Source: Streptomyces lincolnensis
Lineage (GTDB): Bacteria > Actinomycetota > Actinomycetes > Streptomycetales > Streptomycetaceae
Assembly (NCBI RefSeq): GCF_001685355.1
Contig: NZ_CP016438.1
Location: 6,758,001-6,822,000, forward strand
DNA: 64,000 bases
Direction: 5' to 3'
Shown: positions 52,146-59,634 of the stretch, piece after piece
How positions within the stretch are numbered: position 1 is the first letter of the stretch
Layout: each line of letters starts with the position of its first letter
Program-made: the position numbers and the translations under genes
The notes under the pieces: model-generated
What the model was told of the DNA's origin: nothing
The model's input: the letters and a program-made list of their open reading frames with translations, nothing else
The model's database searches: none

Positions 52146-52196
52146 CAGGCCACGACCGCACGGCACCTCCTATCCCTTCGACACCAGGAGCGCTGC

Positions 52197-52490
52197 ATGC
52201 GTGCCTACATCGGCGGCCATCAGGCTGTCTCCATCGACGACTTCATCGAACTGGCCCTTGGTACCCCGCCGGAGCTGTGGCTCGGGGAGGAGGGCGAGAG
52301 CGAGGAAGAGCGCGCGGCCCGCAGGGACGCCGCCCGCGACATCCTCGCGGAGAACCCGGAGCTCCCGGACGACGTGGCCCGCATCGCCGCCGAGGTGATC
52401 GAGGCGTACGCGCCGGAGCTGTTCAACGTCGTTCCGCTGGTCCGCCCGGCCGGGCGTGGCCGGTCCTCCCGGAAGGGGGCGGCGGCATGA
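52197..52490 (+). CDS. small acidic AICE protein
   Basis: Protein of 97 residues, family not recognised: MRAYIGGHQAVSIDDFIELA, an acidic helical middle and a basic tail. ATG at 52197 with CAGGAG. First of five genes linked by ATGA/GTGA overlaps, so it is made with the PycTM-family protein, DUF2637 protein and GGDEF protein and probably acts with them. Confidence 0.7.
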   Translation: MRAYIGGHQAVSIDDFIELALGTPPELWLGEEGESEEERAARRDAARDILAENPELPDDVARIAAEVIEAYAPELFNVVPLVRPAGRGRSSRKGAAA

Positions 52491-52939
52491 GCGCCCCGGA
52501 CACCCGCACCCTGCTTGCCGCCGCGCATGCGGAGGTGAAGGCGGAGATCGCACGGACCGATACCAAGACCGCTCTTCTGCTCGCGTTCGTCGGCGCGGTG
52601 CTGGCGGGATCCTGGACGGTCGCCAAGGACATGCCGCCGAGCGTCCCCGCGTACGTAGCCGGTGGTCTCGGTATGGCGCTGCTGATCGCGGCGGCCGGGC
52701 TGTTGCTGCGGTCGGTGCGCCCGAACCTGCGCGGTCGGCACGGATTCCCGCTGTGGGCCACGCTCACCGCCGAGGAGATCACCGCCACGTTGTCCCAGGA
52801 CCTCAGCGCGGACATCGCGGGTCTGTCCCGTATCGCGGTGGCCAAGTTCACCGGCCTGCGCCGCGCGGTCGACCTGACCTGTGCGGGTGGCGCGCTGCTC
52901 ATCCTCGCTGCCCTGCTCGCGGCGGGGGGTGCGGCATGA
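52487..52939 (+). CDS. Pycsar-effector-family (PycTM) membrane protein
   Basis: Protein of 150 residues. EVKAEIARTDTKTALLLAFV leads into two helices (to about residue 75), then comes a soluble part (GFPLWATLTAEEITATL, IAGLSRIAVAKFTGLRRAVD) and a final helix. This is the PycTM family, membrane effectors of Pycsar anti-phage signalling. No Pycsar uridylate cyclase is seen; the nearest nucleotide cyclase is the GGDEF protein two genes on. ATGA overlaps on both sides put it in the core transfer operon rather than in a cargo region. Confidence 0.8.
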   Translation: MSAPDTRTLLAAAHAEVKAEIARTDTKTALLLAFVGAVLAGSWTVAKDMPPSVPAYVAGGLGMALLIAAAGLLLRSVRPNLRGRHGFPLWATLTAEEITATLSQDLSADIAGLSRIAVAKFTGLRRAVDLTCAGGALLILAALLAAGGAA

Positions 52940-53946
52940 CCGCCACCGACACGACGGCCACCGTCGAACGTCCGGCGGTGCCGCCGCTGACGAAGCCGGA
53001 GCTGGGCCTTGCCGGGGTCGGCGCGCTCGCCGCGGCCGGAGTCGGCGCGCTCGGTCTGATCTCCTCCTTCGACGCTGTCTCCGCCGCCGCGCTGCGGTGG
53101 GGGTTCGGTGAGCCGTGGATGCTGCCGGTCGGGATCGACGTGGCCATCCCGGTGTTCACCGTGGCCAACCTGCTGCTGATCCGGATGGATATGGCGCTGG
53201 CCTGGGTGCGGTTAGTGCCCTGGGTGCTGACCCTGGTCACCTGCGGGCTGAACATCGCGGCCGGACAGGATCTGTGGGCCAAGGTCGCGCACGGCACGAT
53301 GCCGCTGCTGTGGGTGGTGTTCTCCGAGATCGGCGCGCACATCTACGCCGTCCGCATCGGCGCGGCCACTGGTCGCCGCATGGAGAAGATCCGATTCTCG
53401 CGCTGGTTCCTGGCCCCGGTGTCGACGTTCGCGCTGTGGCGGCGGATGACGCTGTGGGAGGTCACCTCCTACCACCGGGCGCTCGCCTGCGAGCGGGAGC
53501 GGCTGTTGGCCCGTGCGGACCTGCACGAGCGGTACGGCTGGAAGTGGCGGTGGAAGACCCCGCGGCGTGAGCGCGTGCTGCTGCGCACGGGCGAACTCGC
53601 CCCCGCAGGCGACGACGTACCGGTCCGCGCGAAGCCGGAGCAGGCAGCGGAGAAGCCGAAGAGCGAGGCACCGAAGCCGCCGCGCAAGCGGCCGACGACG
53701 GGCAAGGCCAAGGCGGCGCAGCGCACCACGGCCGAACTGCTCGCCGAGGCCCGCACGGTCACGGCCGACTGGCCCGATAGCCAGATCAACGGCGAGGCGC
53801 TGCGCAAGGCGCTGCACTGCGGTTCCGGCCCGGCCCGGCAGGTGCGTGACGCCCTGCTTGCCGAGCGGGCCGACGGCCGCGCCCTGCATCCCGTCGACCC
53901 CGCCGGCACCCCGGCGCTCGACGACCGCGAGGAGGTGGCCGCGTGA
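52936..53946 (+). CDS. DUF2637 membrane protein (Spd-like transfer/spread protein)
   Basis: Protein of 336 residues. Four helices in the first 130 residues (LAGVGALAAAGVGALGLISS, PVGIDVAIPVFTVANLLLIR, LVPWVLTLVTCGLNIAAGQD, PLLWVVFSEIGAHIYAVRIG) form the DUF2637 unit found in AICEs and linear plasmids. The C-terminal half is basic with a Lys/Pro linker and a winged-helix-like end (ELLAEARTVTADWPDSQING, GSGPARQVRDALLAER) that could bind DNA. Probably helps spread the element in the recipient mycelium. Coupled to the genes on both sides. Confidence 0.82.
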   Translation: MTATDTTATVERPAVPPLTKPELGLAGVGALAAAGVGALGLISSFDAVSAAALRWGFGEPWMLPVGIDVAIPVFTVANLLLIRMDMALAWVRLVPWVLTLVTCGLNIAAGQDLWAKVAHGTMPLLWVVFSEIGAHIYAVRIGAATGRRMEKIRFSRWFLAPVSTFALWRRMTLWEVTSYHRALACERERLLARADLHERYGWKWRWKTPRRERVLLRTGELAPAGDDVPVRAKPEQAAEKPKSEAPKPPRKRPTTGKAKAAQRTTAELLAEARTVTADWPDSQINGEALRKALHCGSGPARQVRDALLAERADGRALHPVDPAGTPALDDREEVAA

Positions 53947-54593
53947 GCACCCTGGCCACGGTCCTGTTGGCCGCGCTGCCGCTGGCCGCTGGTTGGGCGG
54001 TTCATGTGCGGTGGCTGCACGGCTGCCTGAACACGGCCCGCCGTGACCCGCTCACCGGTCTGCGCACCCGCGACGGCTTCACCCGCCGCGCCACCACCCT
54101 GCTCAAGGACCCGCGCGCAGTGGTGGTGCTGGCCGACGTCGACAAGTTCAAGCACATCAACGACACCCACGGGCACGCGGCCGGGGACGCGCTCTTGAAG
54201 GCAACCGCCGACCGCCTCGCCCACCACGTCGGCCCGTCCGGGGTCGCCGGGAGGCTCGGGGGCGATGAGTTCGCCGCCGTCCTCATCGACACTCACGGCG
54301 CCGCCGCCGACCTGCTCGCCATGCTGCACGGCGTGCTCGCCCGGCCCATCGAGGGCCAGGAGGCGGCAGTGCGCACCACGGTCTCGCTCGGCTGGGTGCG
54401 TGCCGCGGACTTCCCCGCCGATGACCTGTCCGATCTGCTGCGCAGGGCCGATGAGGCGATGTACGCGGCCAAGCAGGCCCGCGCCGGACTGCGCCGGGCC
54501 GGGCTGGGGCGGCTGTTCGCCACCCTCGCCGGACGCCGTGCCGGACGCACCGGTGCCCGCACCGACGCTCCGGTCGTGGGGGTGGCGGCATGA
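53943..54593 (+). CDS. GGDEF-domain diguanylate cyclase, membrane-anchored
   Basis: Protein of 216 residues: one N-terminal helix (ATVLLAALPLAAGWAVHV) and a complete GGDEF domain with DPLTGLRTRDGF, metal/substrate site VLADVDKFKHINDTHGHAAG and the intact signature RLGGDEF, then LLRRADEAMYAAKQARA. No RxxD inhibitory site precedes the signature, so product feedback may be absent. It should make cyclic di-GMP at the membrane. In Streptomyces that signal acts through BldD to delay sporulation. GTG at 53943 overlaps the DUF2637 stop. Confidence 0.88.
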   Translation: MSTLATVLLAALPLAAGWAVHVRWLHGCLNTARRDPLTGLRTRDGFTRRATTLLKDPRAVVVLADVDKFKHINDTHGHAAGDALLKATADRLAHHVGPSGVAGRLGGDEFAAVLIDTHGAAADLLAMLHGVLARPIEGQEAAVRTTVSLGWVRAADFPADDLSDLLRRADEAMYAAKQARAGLRRAGLGRLFATLAGRRAGRTGARTDAPVVGVAA

Positions 54594-54916
54594 GCGAGCC
54601 CCTGGCCGCGGTCGATGTCTGGCGGCCGGTGATGGAGGCGGCGGGCCATCGCTGCCAGTGCACCGGGGCGTGCGGCAACCCGCATTCCAAGGGCGGCGGA
54701 CGCTGCCCGCGCGAGCACGACGGCTACACCAGCAAGCACGGTCACCGCGTGCGGCTGATGGCCGCGCCCGCCGACCCGCTCACCCCGCCCGCCACGGCCG
54801 TGGCGCTGCCGGTGGGGGAGCTGCTCGCGTGGTGCCCGGAGTGCCAGGCCGCCGCCGTCCGCCAGGCCCGCAAGGTAGCGCCTGTCGAGGACGCGCCCGG
54901 ACTGTTCGATCTCTGA
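54590..54916 (+). CDS. cysteine-rich zinc-knuckle AICE protein
   Basis: Protein of 108 residues with Cys/His clusters CQCTGACGNPHSKGGGRCPR and WCPECQ that can bind one or two zinc ions; the first cluster recalls the HNH-type metal knuckle but without an obvious nuclease core. ATGA overlap with the GGDEF gene. Last gene before the operator cluster of traB. Confidence 0.7.
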   Translation: MSEPLAAVDVWRPVMEAAGHRCQCTGACGNPHSKGGGRCPREHDGYTSKHGHRVRLMAAPADPLTPPATAVALPVGELLAWCPECQAAAVRQARKVAPVEDAPGLFDL

Positions 54917-54948
54917 TCTCGCCTGCGTCTGATGGCTTGATCACTCAA

Positions 54949-55019
54949 GGGGTACGGGCTGTACCCCGTCCAAGAGGTACAGGTTGTACCCCGTTCCAAG
55001 GGGGTACGGGCTGTACCCC
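54949..55019. promoter_or_regulatory. three tandem palindromic operators upstream of traB
   Basis: GGGGTAC-N5-GTACCCC at 54949-54967 and 55001-55019, with a variant GAGGTAC-N5-GTACCCC at 54974-54992; the copies are 25 and 27 bp apart. Each is a separate two-fold site, as for cooperative repressor binding, and the block lies about 110 bp before the translocase gene. Repressors of tra genes in other Streptomyces plasmids bind such sites. A GC-rich hairpin (GGGCCCGGCCG arms) follows at about 55051. Confidence 0.75.
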
Positions 55020-55127
55020 TTACCGCCCGGTAGGGCGCTCATCATCTGTTCACGGGCCCGGCCGCCAACCTCCTACAGCGTCGGCCGGGCCCGCTCTCCC
55101 TCACACCCGAAAGTGGAAGGGCCTTCA

Positions 55128-57368
55128 GTGAAGCACCCCGACGACGACAACGAACTCTTCAACCGTCTGGAAGCCGAGATGGCCGCCGACTCCGACGCCC
55201 CGTCCGGGGGTGAGGTGGTCGATCTCGACAAGGCGCGGTCGGCCCGTGCCGAGTCGCCCGACCCGGCCGCCCGACCCGGTGCCGACCGGTCGGCCGACTC
55301 CGCGTCCGATCGGTCGGCTGAGGAGTCGGCCGACCCGGACGCCCCTGTGACGGTCGACCAGTCGGGCGTCAAGGCGGCCGGTCCGGGTTATCTCGGTCGG
55401 CTCGCGGGCGCCAGGCGCCGGGCGGTCGTTCCCGTCTGGCTGCGGTCGACGGCGGAGCTGAAGACGGCCACGGCGTGGGTGGCCCGCCACTACGCCCACT
55501 CGGTCGGCTACCACGCGCTGCGCACCCCGGTCTACGCCGCCCGCCTCACCTTGCAAGCGCCGTCCGGGGCCGCGAAGTTCGTGGGCGGCACGATGCGGTG
55601 GGTGGCCGACCGCGAGGGCGAGCCGGTCCGCCTGGCCGCTGTGCGCCGTGAGGACGCGGCGGAGTATCTGAAGCTGTCGCGGCAGCGTGATGGCCGGGTC
55701 CGGCTGCGCACGCTGGTGTCGGTGCTGGCGCTGTTCGTCGGTCTCGGCACGGCGCTGGCCATCTATGTGCTGGCCCCGGCCTGGCTGATGGCGGTGTCGG
55801 TGAGCGCGGTGGTGATGGCGCTCGGCTTCGCCGGCGGCCAGGCGGACGACCCGGTCATCCACCGGGCGGTGGAGTTGCCCAAGGCCACCAAGCTGACCAG
55901 TGACATCGTGCTGCGTGCGCTCGGGGCGCTCGGCATCCCGGCGATCAACCAGGCGCAGTCCAAGGGCCGGGACGGGTTCGAGTTCACCGCCCCGATCACC
56001 CGCGACGGCCCCGGCTGGCGGGCGCAGGGCAACCTCCCCTACGGCGTCACCGTGACCGACGTCATCGAGCGCCGCGACCGGCTCGCCTCGGGTCTTCGCC
56101 GCCCGCTGGGCTGTGTGTGGCCCGAGGCGGTGCCGGATGAGCACACCGGGCACCTGGTGCTGTGGGTGGGCGACCAGGACATGAACAAGGCCAAGAAGCC
56201 CGCCTGGCCGCTGCTCAAGTCCGGGTCGGTGGACCTGTTCAAGCCCGTCGCCTACGGCACCGACCAGCGCGGACGCTGGATCGAGGTCACGCTGATGTAC
56301 ATCGCGGGCGTCATCGGCGCCATCCCGCGCATGGGCAAAACCTTCCTGCTCAGGCTGCTGCTGCTCATCGCGGCGCTGGATCCGCGCGCTGAGCTGCACA
56401 CCTACGACATGAAGGGCACCGGCGACCTGGATCCGGTCGGCAACGCCGTCTCCCACCGGCACGCCGCCGGGGACGACGACGAAGCCATCCTGTACGCGCT
56501 CAACGACTGGCGGGCGCTGCGCGAGGAACTGCGCCGCCGCACCAAGGTGATCCGCTCGCTGCCCCGGGACATCTGCCCCGAGTCGAAGGTGACCAGCGCT
56601 CTTGCCGACAAGCGCTCCCTGGGTCTGCACCCGATCGTGATGGGGGTGGATGAGTGCCAGGTGCTCTTCGAGCACCCCGAGCACGGCAAGGAGTTCGAGG
56701 AGATCGGCACCGACCTGGTCAAGCGCGGCCCCGCCTGCGGGATCGTGCTGGTGCTGGCCACGCAGCGCCCGGACGCCAAGGCGCTGCCCACGGGCATCTC
56801 CGCGAACGCGTCGGCCCGCTGGTGCCTGAAGGTCATGGGCCAGCTGGAGAACGACATGGTGCTCGGCACGTCCGCGTACAAGCGCGGCGTGCGGGCGACC
56901 ATGTTCGCCTGGGGTGACAAGGGCATTCACTACTTCGTCGGTGAAGGCTCCGACGCCCGCATCGTCTCCTCCGTCTACGTCGACGCCCCCGGCGCGGACG
57001 CCATCGCCGCCCGCGCCCGCAGGGCCCGCGAGAAGGCCGGACTGCTGTCCGGGCACGCGCTCGGGGAGGCACCCGAGCCGGTCACCAGCGGCTACGACCT
57101 ACTCGCCGACATCCTCGCCGTCGTCCCGGCCGATGAGCCCAAGGTGTGGTCCGAGACCGTCGTGGCCCGGCTCGCCGAACTGCGGCCGGACATCTACGAC
57201 GGCTGGGATGCCGAGGGACTGGCCGCCGCTCTGAAGCCCCACGGCGTCACCACGGGCCAGGTGTGGGGCAAGACGGAGTCCGGCAAGGGCGCCAACCGGC
57301 GCGGCATCGAACGCGCCCGCATCGCCTCCGTGATTGCGGAGCGTGACGGAAAGCGGGACGCGGGCTGA
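55128..57368 (+). CDS. FtsK/SpoIIIE-type DNA translocase (TraB-like, conjugal transfer)
   Basis: Transfer motor of 746 residues that moves double-stranded element DNA between hyphae. Acidic/Asp-Ser-rich N-terminus, two helices at about 200-245 (TLVSVLALFVGLGTALAIYV), ATPase core with Walker A GAIPRMGKTFLLRLL, Walker B PIVMGVDECQVLF and ATQRPDAKAL, and a C-terminal winged helix (about 675-746) that should read the transfer-origin repeats. GTG at 55128 behind GGAAGGG. The repeats at 54949 are its likely operators and those at 57379 its possible DNA target. Confidence 0.93.
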   Translation: MKHPDDDNELFNRLEAEMAADSDAPSGGEVVDLDKARSARAESPDPAARPGADRSADSASDRSAEESADPDAPVTVDQSGVKAAGPGYLGRLAGARRRAVVPVWLRSTAELKTATAWVARHYAHSVGYHALRTPVYAARLTLQAPSGAAKFVGGTMRWVADREGEPVRLAAVRREDAAEYLKLSRQRDGRVRLRTLVSVLALFVGLGTALAIYVLAPAWLMAVSVSAVVMALGFAGGQADDPVIHRAVELPKATKLTSDIVLRALGALGIPAINQAQSKGRDGFEFTAPITRDGPGWRAQGNLPYGVTVTDVIERRDRLASGLRRPLGCVWPEAVPDEHTGHLVLWVGDQDMNKAKKPAWPLLKSGSVDLFKPVAYGTDQRGRWIEVTLMYIAGVIGAIPRMGKTFLLRLLLLIAALDPRAELHTYDMKGTGDLDPVGNAVSHRHAAGDDDEAILYALNDWRALREELRRRTKVIRSLPRDICPESKVTSALADKRSLGLHPIVMGVDECQVLFEHPEHGKEFEEIGTDLVKRGPACGIVLVLATQRPDAKALPTGISANASARWCLKVMGQLENDMVLGTSAYKRGVRATMFAWGDKGIHYFVGEGSDARIVSSVYVDAPGADAIAARARRAREKAGLLSGHALGEAPEPVTSGYDLLADILAVVPADEPKVWSETVVARLAELRPDIYDGWDAEGLAAALKPHGVTTGQVWGKTESGKGANRRGIERARIASVIAERDGKRDAG

Positions 57369-57378
57369 GTGGATGTGG

Positions 57379-57466
57379 CCGCTAGACCTAGCACCACACC
57401 CCGCTAGGTCTAGCGGCTCCGCTAGCGCCCCATATCCCGTCTGATCAGGCCGCTAGTGTCTAGCGG
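57379..57466. repeat. CTAG-rich palindromic repeats after traB, candidate clt (transfer origin)
   Basis: A hairpin with perfect 14-bp arms CCGCTAGACCTAGC (57379-57392, 57403-57416) is followed by GCTAGC (57421) and the 17-bp palindrome CCGCTAGTGTCTAGCGG (57450-57466). Two further GCTAG words fall in the next gene. CTAG is rare in such GC-rich DNA, so the cluster is striking. Streptomyces TraB proteins bind repeated sites at the clt locus, often next to traB, which this resembles in place but not in known sequence. Confidence 0.6.
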
Positions 57467-57510
57467 CTCACCTGCGGAAACCCCTGAAAGCTCGCCCGGA
57501 GGGCCCCCTG

Positions 57511-57765
57511 ATGACCCCCGTACTCCTCGCTAGCGCCTGCCTGCTAGCCATCACTCTCGGTTATGTCGGGCTGTGTGCGGCCTCGCCGTTCGGCGACTGC
57601 CGCAAGTGCTCTGGCATGGGCCACGCGATGAAGACCGACCGCAAGGGACGGCTCAAGCGCGGCAAGGACTGCCGCCGCTGCAAGGCCACCGGTAAGCGCA
57701 TCCGCGTCGGCCGCTGGCTCTACAACCGCTGGGCCCGCATCTACCGCGCCGGAACCAGCGACTGA
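57511..57765 (+). CDS. small membrane zinc-finger protein
   Basis: Protein of 84 residues: one N-terminal helix (VLLASACLLAITLGYVGLCA) and two CxxC pairs of the DnaJ zinc-finger kind (CRKCSGMGHAM and CRRCKATGKRI). Common in AICE transfer regions as a Spd-like protein; no activity known. ATG at 57511, 142 bp after traB. Confidence 0.7.
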   Translation: MTPVLLASACLLAITLGYVGLCAASPFGDCRKCSGMGHAMKTDRKGRLKRGKDCRRCKATGKRIRVGRWLYNRWARIYRAGTSD

Positions 57766-57807
57766 CCCCACCACCCAACACCCCACCCTCGCAAGGAGGT
57801 TCGCGGC

Positions 57808-57996
57808 ATGGCCGTGACCATCTCCCTCGCCCTGCTCTTCGGCTTCGTGCTGTTCATGCTGCTGCGCTCGAAGACCCTCGGCTTCGGATCCGCGTTCGTG
57901 GCCGCGATGTTCGGCTTCTACCTCGCCTCCACCGGCGCCGCCGGCACTGTCGACCAGCTCATGGCCGCCCTCATCAACGCCCTGCCCAACCCGTGA
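57808..57996 (+). CDS. small two-helix membrane protein
   Basis: Protein of 62 residues with two hydrophobic stretches (ISLALLFGFVLFMLL and GSAFVAAMFGFYLASTG) and a short C-terminal helix. ATG at 57808 with AAGGAGGTT, a very strong ribosome site, so it is well expressed. Probably a spread or pore-helper protein of the transfer region. Confidence 0.7.
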   Translation: MAVTISLALLFGFVLFMLLRSKTLGFGSAFVAAMFGFYLASTGAAGTVDQLMAALINALPNP

Positions 57997-58010
57997 GGAG
58001 ACCGCCCGCG

Positions 58011-58214
58011 ATGACCGCCCCGATCACGCTCATGGCGGCGGGCGAGGTACGCGCCGCGCTGGAAGCCGCCGCCCGCGGCGACGCCCCCGCCGCCGTCCAC
58101 GCCCTGCTCAGCATCGACCCCACCTCCTGGCAGGCCATCGAACACCGCCTCGCCGCGCTCGGCACCACCCTGCCCAACCTGATCACCACCCTGAACCGAA
58201 CGGAGACCCCGTGA
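58011..58214 (+). CDS. small helical AICE protein
   Basis: Protein of 67 residues, family not recognised; alternating short helices (AAGEVRAALEAAARGDAPAA, WQAIEHRLAALGTTLPNLI). ATG at 58011 with GAGGAGA is preferred to a GTG at 57993 that overlaps this site. Overlaps the next gene by 4 bp. Confidence 0.65.
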   Translation: MTAPITLMAAGEVRAALEAAARGDAPAAVHALLSIDPTSWQAIEHRLAALGTTLPNLITTLNRTETP

Positions 58215-58474
58215 ACCCCGACGCGATAGCCGCCGCCGTGCTCATCGGCCCCGGCGCCCTCGCCGGAGCCGTCTGCCTGGCCGGACACCACACCGCCCGC
58301 CGCCGCGCCCAAGCCGTCACCGACGCCTGCGCCGCCTTCCAGCCCTCGCCGCCCCCCGGTCAGCCCCTGCCGGAACCGCAGCAGACCGGATCCGGTGGTC
58401 CGCTGGCCGCCGTCGTGGCCTTCCCGGACCGGCGCCGCATCGGCCCCCACGGGCAGCAGGAGGGCGCCGCATGA
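58211..58474 (+). CDS. small membrane-anchored AICE protein
   Basis: Protein of 87 residues: one N-terminal helix (AAAVLIGPGALAGAVCLAGH) followed by a basic stretch and a Pro/Gly-rich tail. GTG at 58211 and ATGA at its end couple it to both neighbours. Function unknown. Confidence 0.65.
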   Translation: MNPDAIAAAVLIGPGALAGAVCLAGHHTARRRAQAVTDACAAFQPSPPPGQPLPEPQQTGSGGPLAAVVAFPDRRRIGPHGQQEGAA

Positions 58475-58815
58475 GCGCCGTCCTGTGGCCCGTCACGGTC
58501 CGCATCGCCGCCGCCCTGGACACCGCCAGCGGCACGTCCGAACACGAGGCCGCGATGCGCCTGATGAAGGTCACCGAAGAGGCGGGCGAGGCGTCCGCCG
58601 CCTACATCGGCATGACCGGCCAGAACCCCCGCAAGGGCACCACCCACACCCCGGCGGACGTGGCCGACGAACTGTGCGACGTCATCATCGCCGCCGCCGT
58701 CGCCCTGCACTCCTTCACCACCGCTCCGGCCGCCGTCCTGGACGCCAAGCTGCACGCTGTCGCCCGGCGGCTCACCTCCCCTTCGGAGATCCCGTTGCCA
58801 CAGGGGGAGCAGTGA
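58471..58815 (+). CDS. MazG-like nucleotide pyrophosphohydrolase
   Basis: All-alpha NTP pyrophosphatase-like protein of 114 residues with LMKVTEEAGEASAAYIG (metal-binding EExxE) and DVADELCDVIIAAAVAL (ExxD). It could trim nucleotide pools or a modified nucleotide. It overlaps the DpdA-like gene by 4 bp, so the two are made together, next to the replication genes. Confidence 0.82.
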   Translation: MSAVLWPVTVRIAAALDTASGTSEHEAAMRLMKVTEEAGEASAAYIGMTGQNPRKGTTHTPADVADELCDVIIAAAVALHSFTTAPAAVLDAKLHAVARRLTSPSEIPLPQGEQ

Positions 58816-59606
58816 GGTTCTACCTCACCACCCACAAGCGGCACTGGCTCCGCCTGACCGACGTGCCCCTGTTCCTCAAGTCCGAGCACTGGGACCGCGC
58901 CATCAAGTGGGACGAAGCCCGCGGCCCCTACGCCGTCGACTCCGGCGGCTTCATGGAACTCAAGGACAACGGCACCTGGACCCGCCCGCCACGCCAGTAC
59001 GTTCAGGACTTGCGCCGCATCTGGGAGCACGTCGGCCCCTACGACTGGGCAGCCCCGCAGGACTGGATGTGCGAGGACGCCATCATCAACGGCGGCTGGT
59101 TCGGCGGACAGTACTTCGTCGGCACCCACCTCAGCGTCGGCGAACACCAGCGCCGCACAGTCGAGAACTTCCTCGAACTGCGCTCCCTCGCACCTGACCT
59201 GCGCATCGCCCCGGTCATTCAAGGTCGCCGCGTGCCGGACTACGAGCGGTGCGTGGAGCTGTACGAGAACGCAGGCGTCGACCTGCGGGCCGAACCGGTC
59301 GTGGGGCTGGGGTCGGTGTGCCGATTGCAGTCCAGTCGGGAAGGCGCCGCGATCGTCACCGCGATGGCCGCTCACGGCTTCAAGCTGCACGGCTTCGGCT
59401 TCAAAACTCTCGGCCTGGAACGCGTTGGCCACCTGTTGGCCTCCGCGGACTCCGCCGCGTGGAGCTCCCACGCCCGCCACCGTCCGCCCCTGCCTGGCCA
59501 CACGCACAAGAACTGCGCCAACTGCCTGCCCTACGCGCTGCGCTGGCGCACCCGCGTCCTCAGCGCGCTGCCCACGTGGCAGCAACCCACCCTCGATGCG
59601 GCCTGA
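58812..59606 (+). CDS. DpdA/TGT-like protein (7-deazaguanine transglycosylase fold)
   Basis: Protein of 264 residues with the TIM-barrel pattern of tRNA-guanine transglycosylase relatives: YAVDSGGFMEL (Asp43 in the pocket), APVIQGRRVPDYERCVELYE and AEPVVGLGSVCRLQSS. DpdA proteins use this fold to swap guanine in DNA for a 7-deazaguanine base. It is shorter than TGT and lacks the CxCxxC zinc site; NCANC near the end may bind metal. No other dpd genes are in the window. GTG at 58812 with AGGGGGA. Confidence 0.75.
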   Translation: MRFYLTTHKRHWLRLTDVPLFLKSEHWDRAIKWDEARGPYAVDSGGFMELKDNGTWTRPPRQYVQDLRRIWEHVGPYDWAAPQDWMCEDAIINGGWFGGQYFVGTHLSVGEHQRRTVENFLELRSLAPDLRIAPVIQGRRVPDYERCVELYENAGVDLRAEPVVGLGSVCRLQSSREGAAIVTAMAAHGFKLHGFGFKTLGLERVGHLLASADSAAWSSHARHRPPLPGHTHKNCANCLPYALRWRTRVLSALPTWQQPTLDAA

Positions 59607-59634
59607 CGGCCCTGTCCCGAAAGTGAGTGATCCC

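Noticed and set aside
54949..55019. Possible mini CRISPR array (three repeats at 25-27 bp)
   Set aside because: Repeats are 19-bp palindromes with only 6-8 bp between them and no cas genes; they fit operators before traB.
55125..57056. 643-codon minus-strand frame opposite traB
   Set aside because: Low-complexity Gly/Arg/Val translation; the plus frame has the FtsK Walker motifs.
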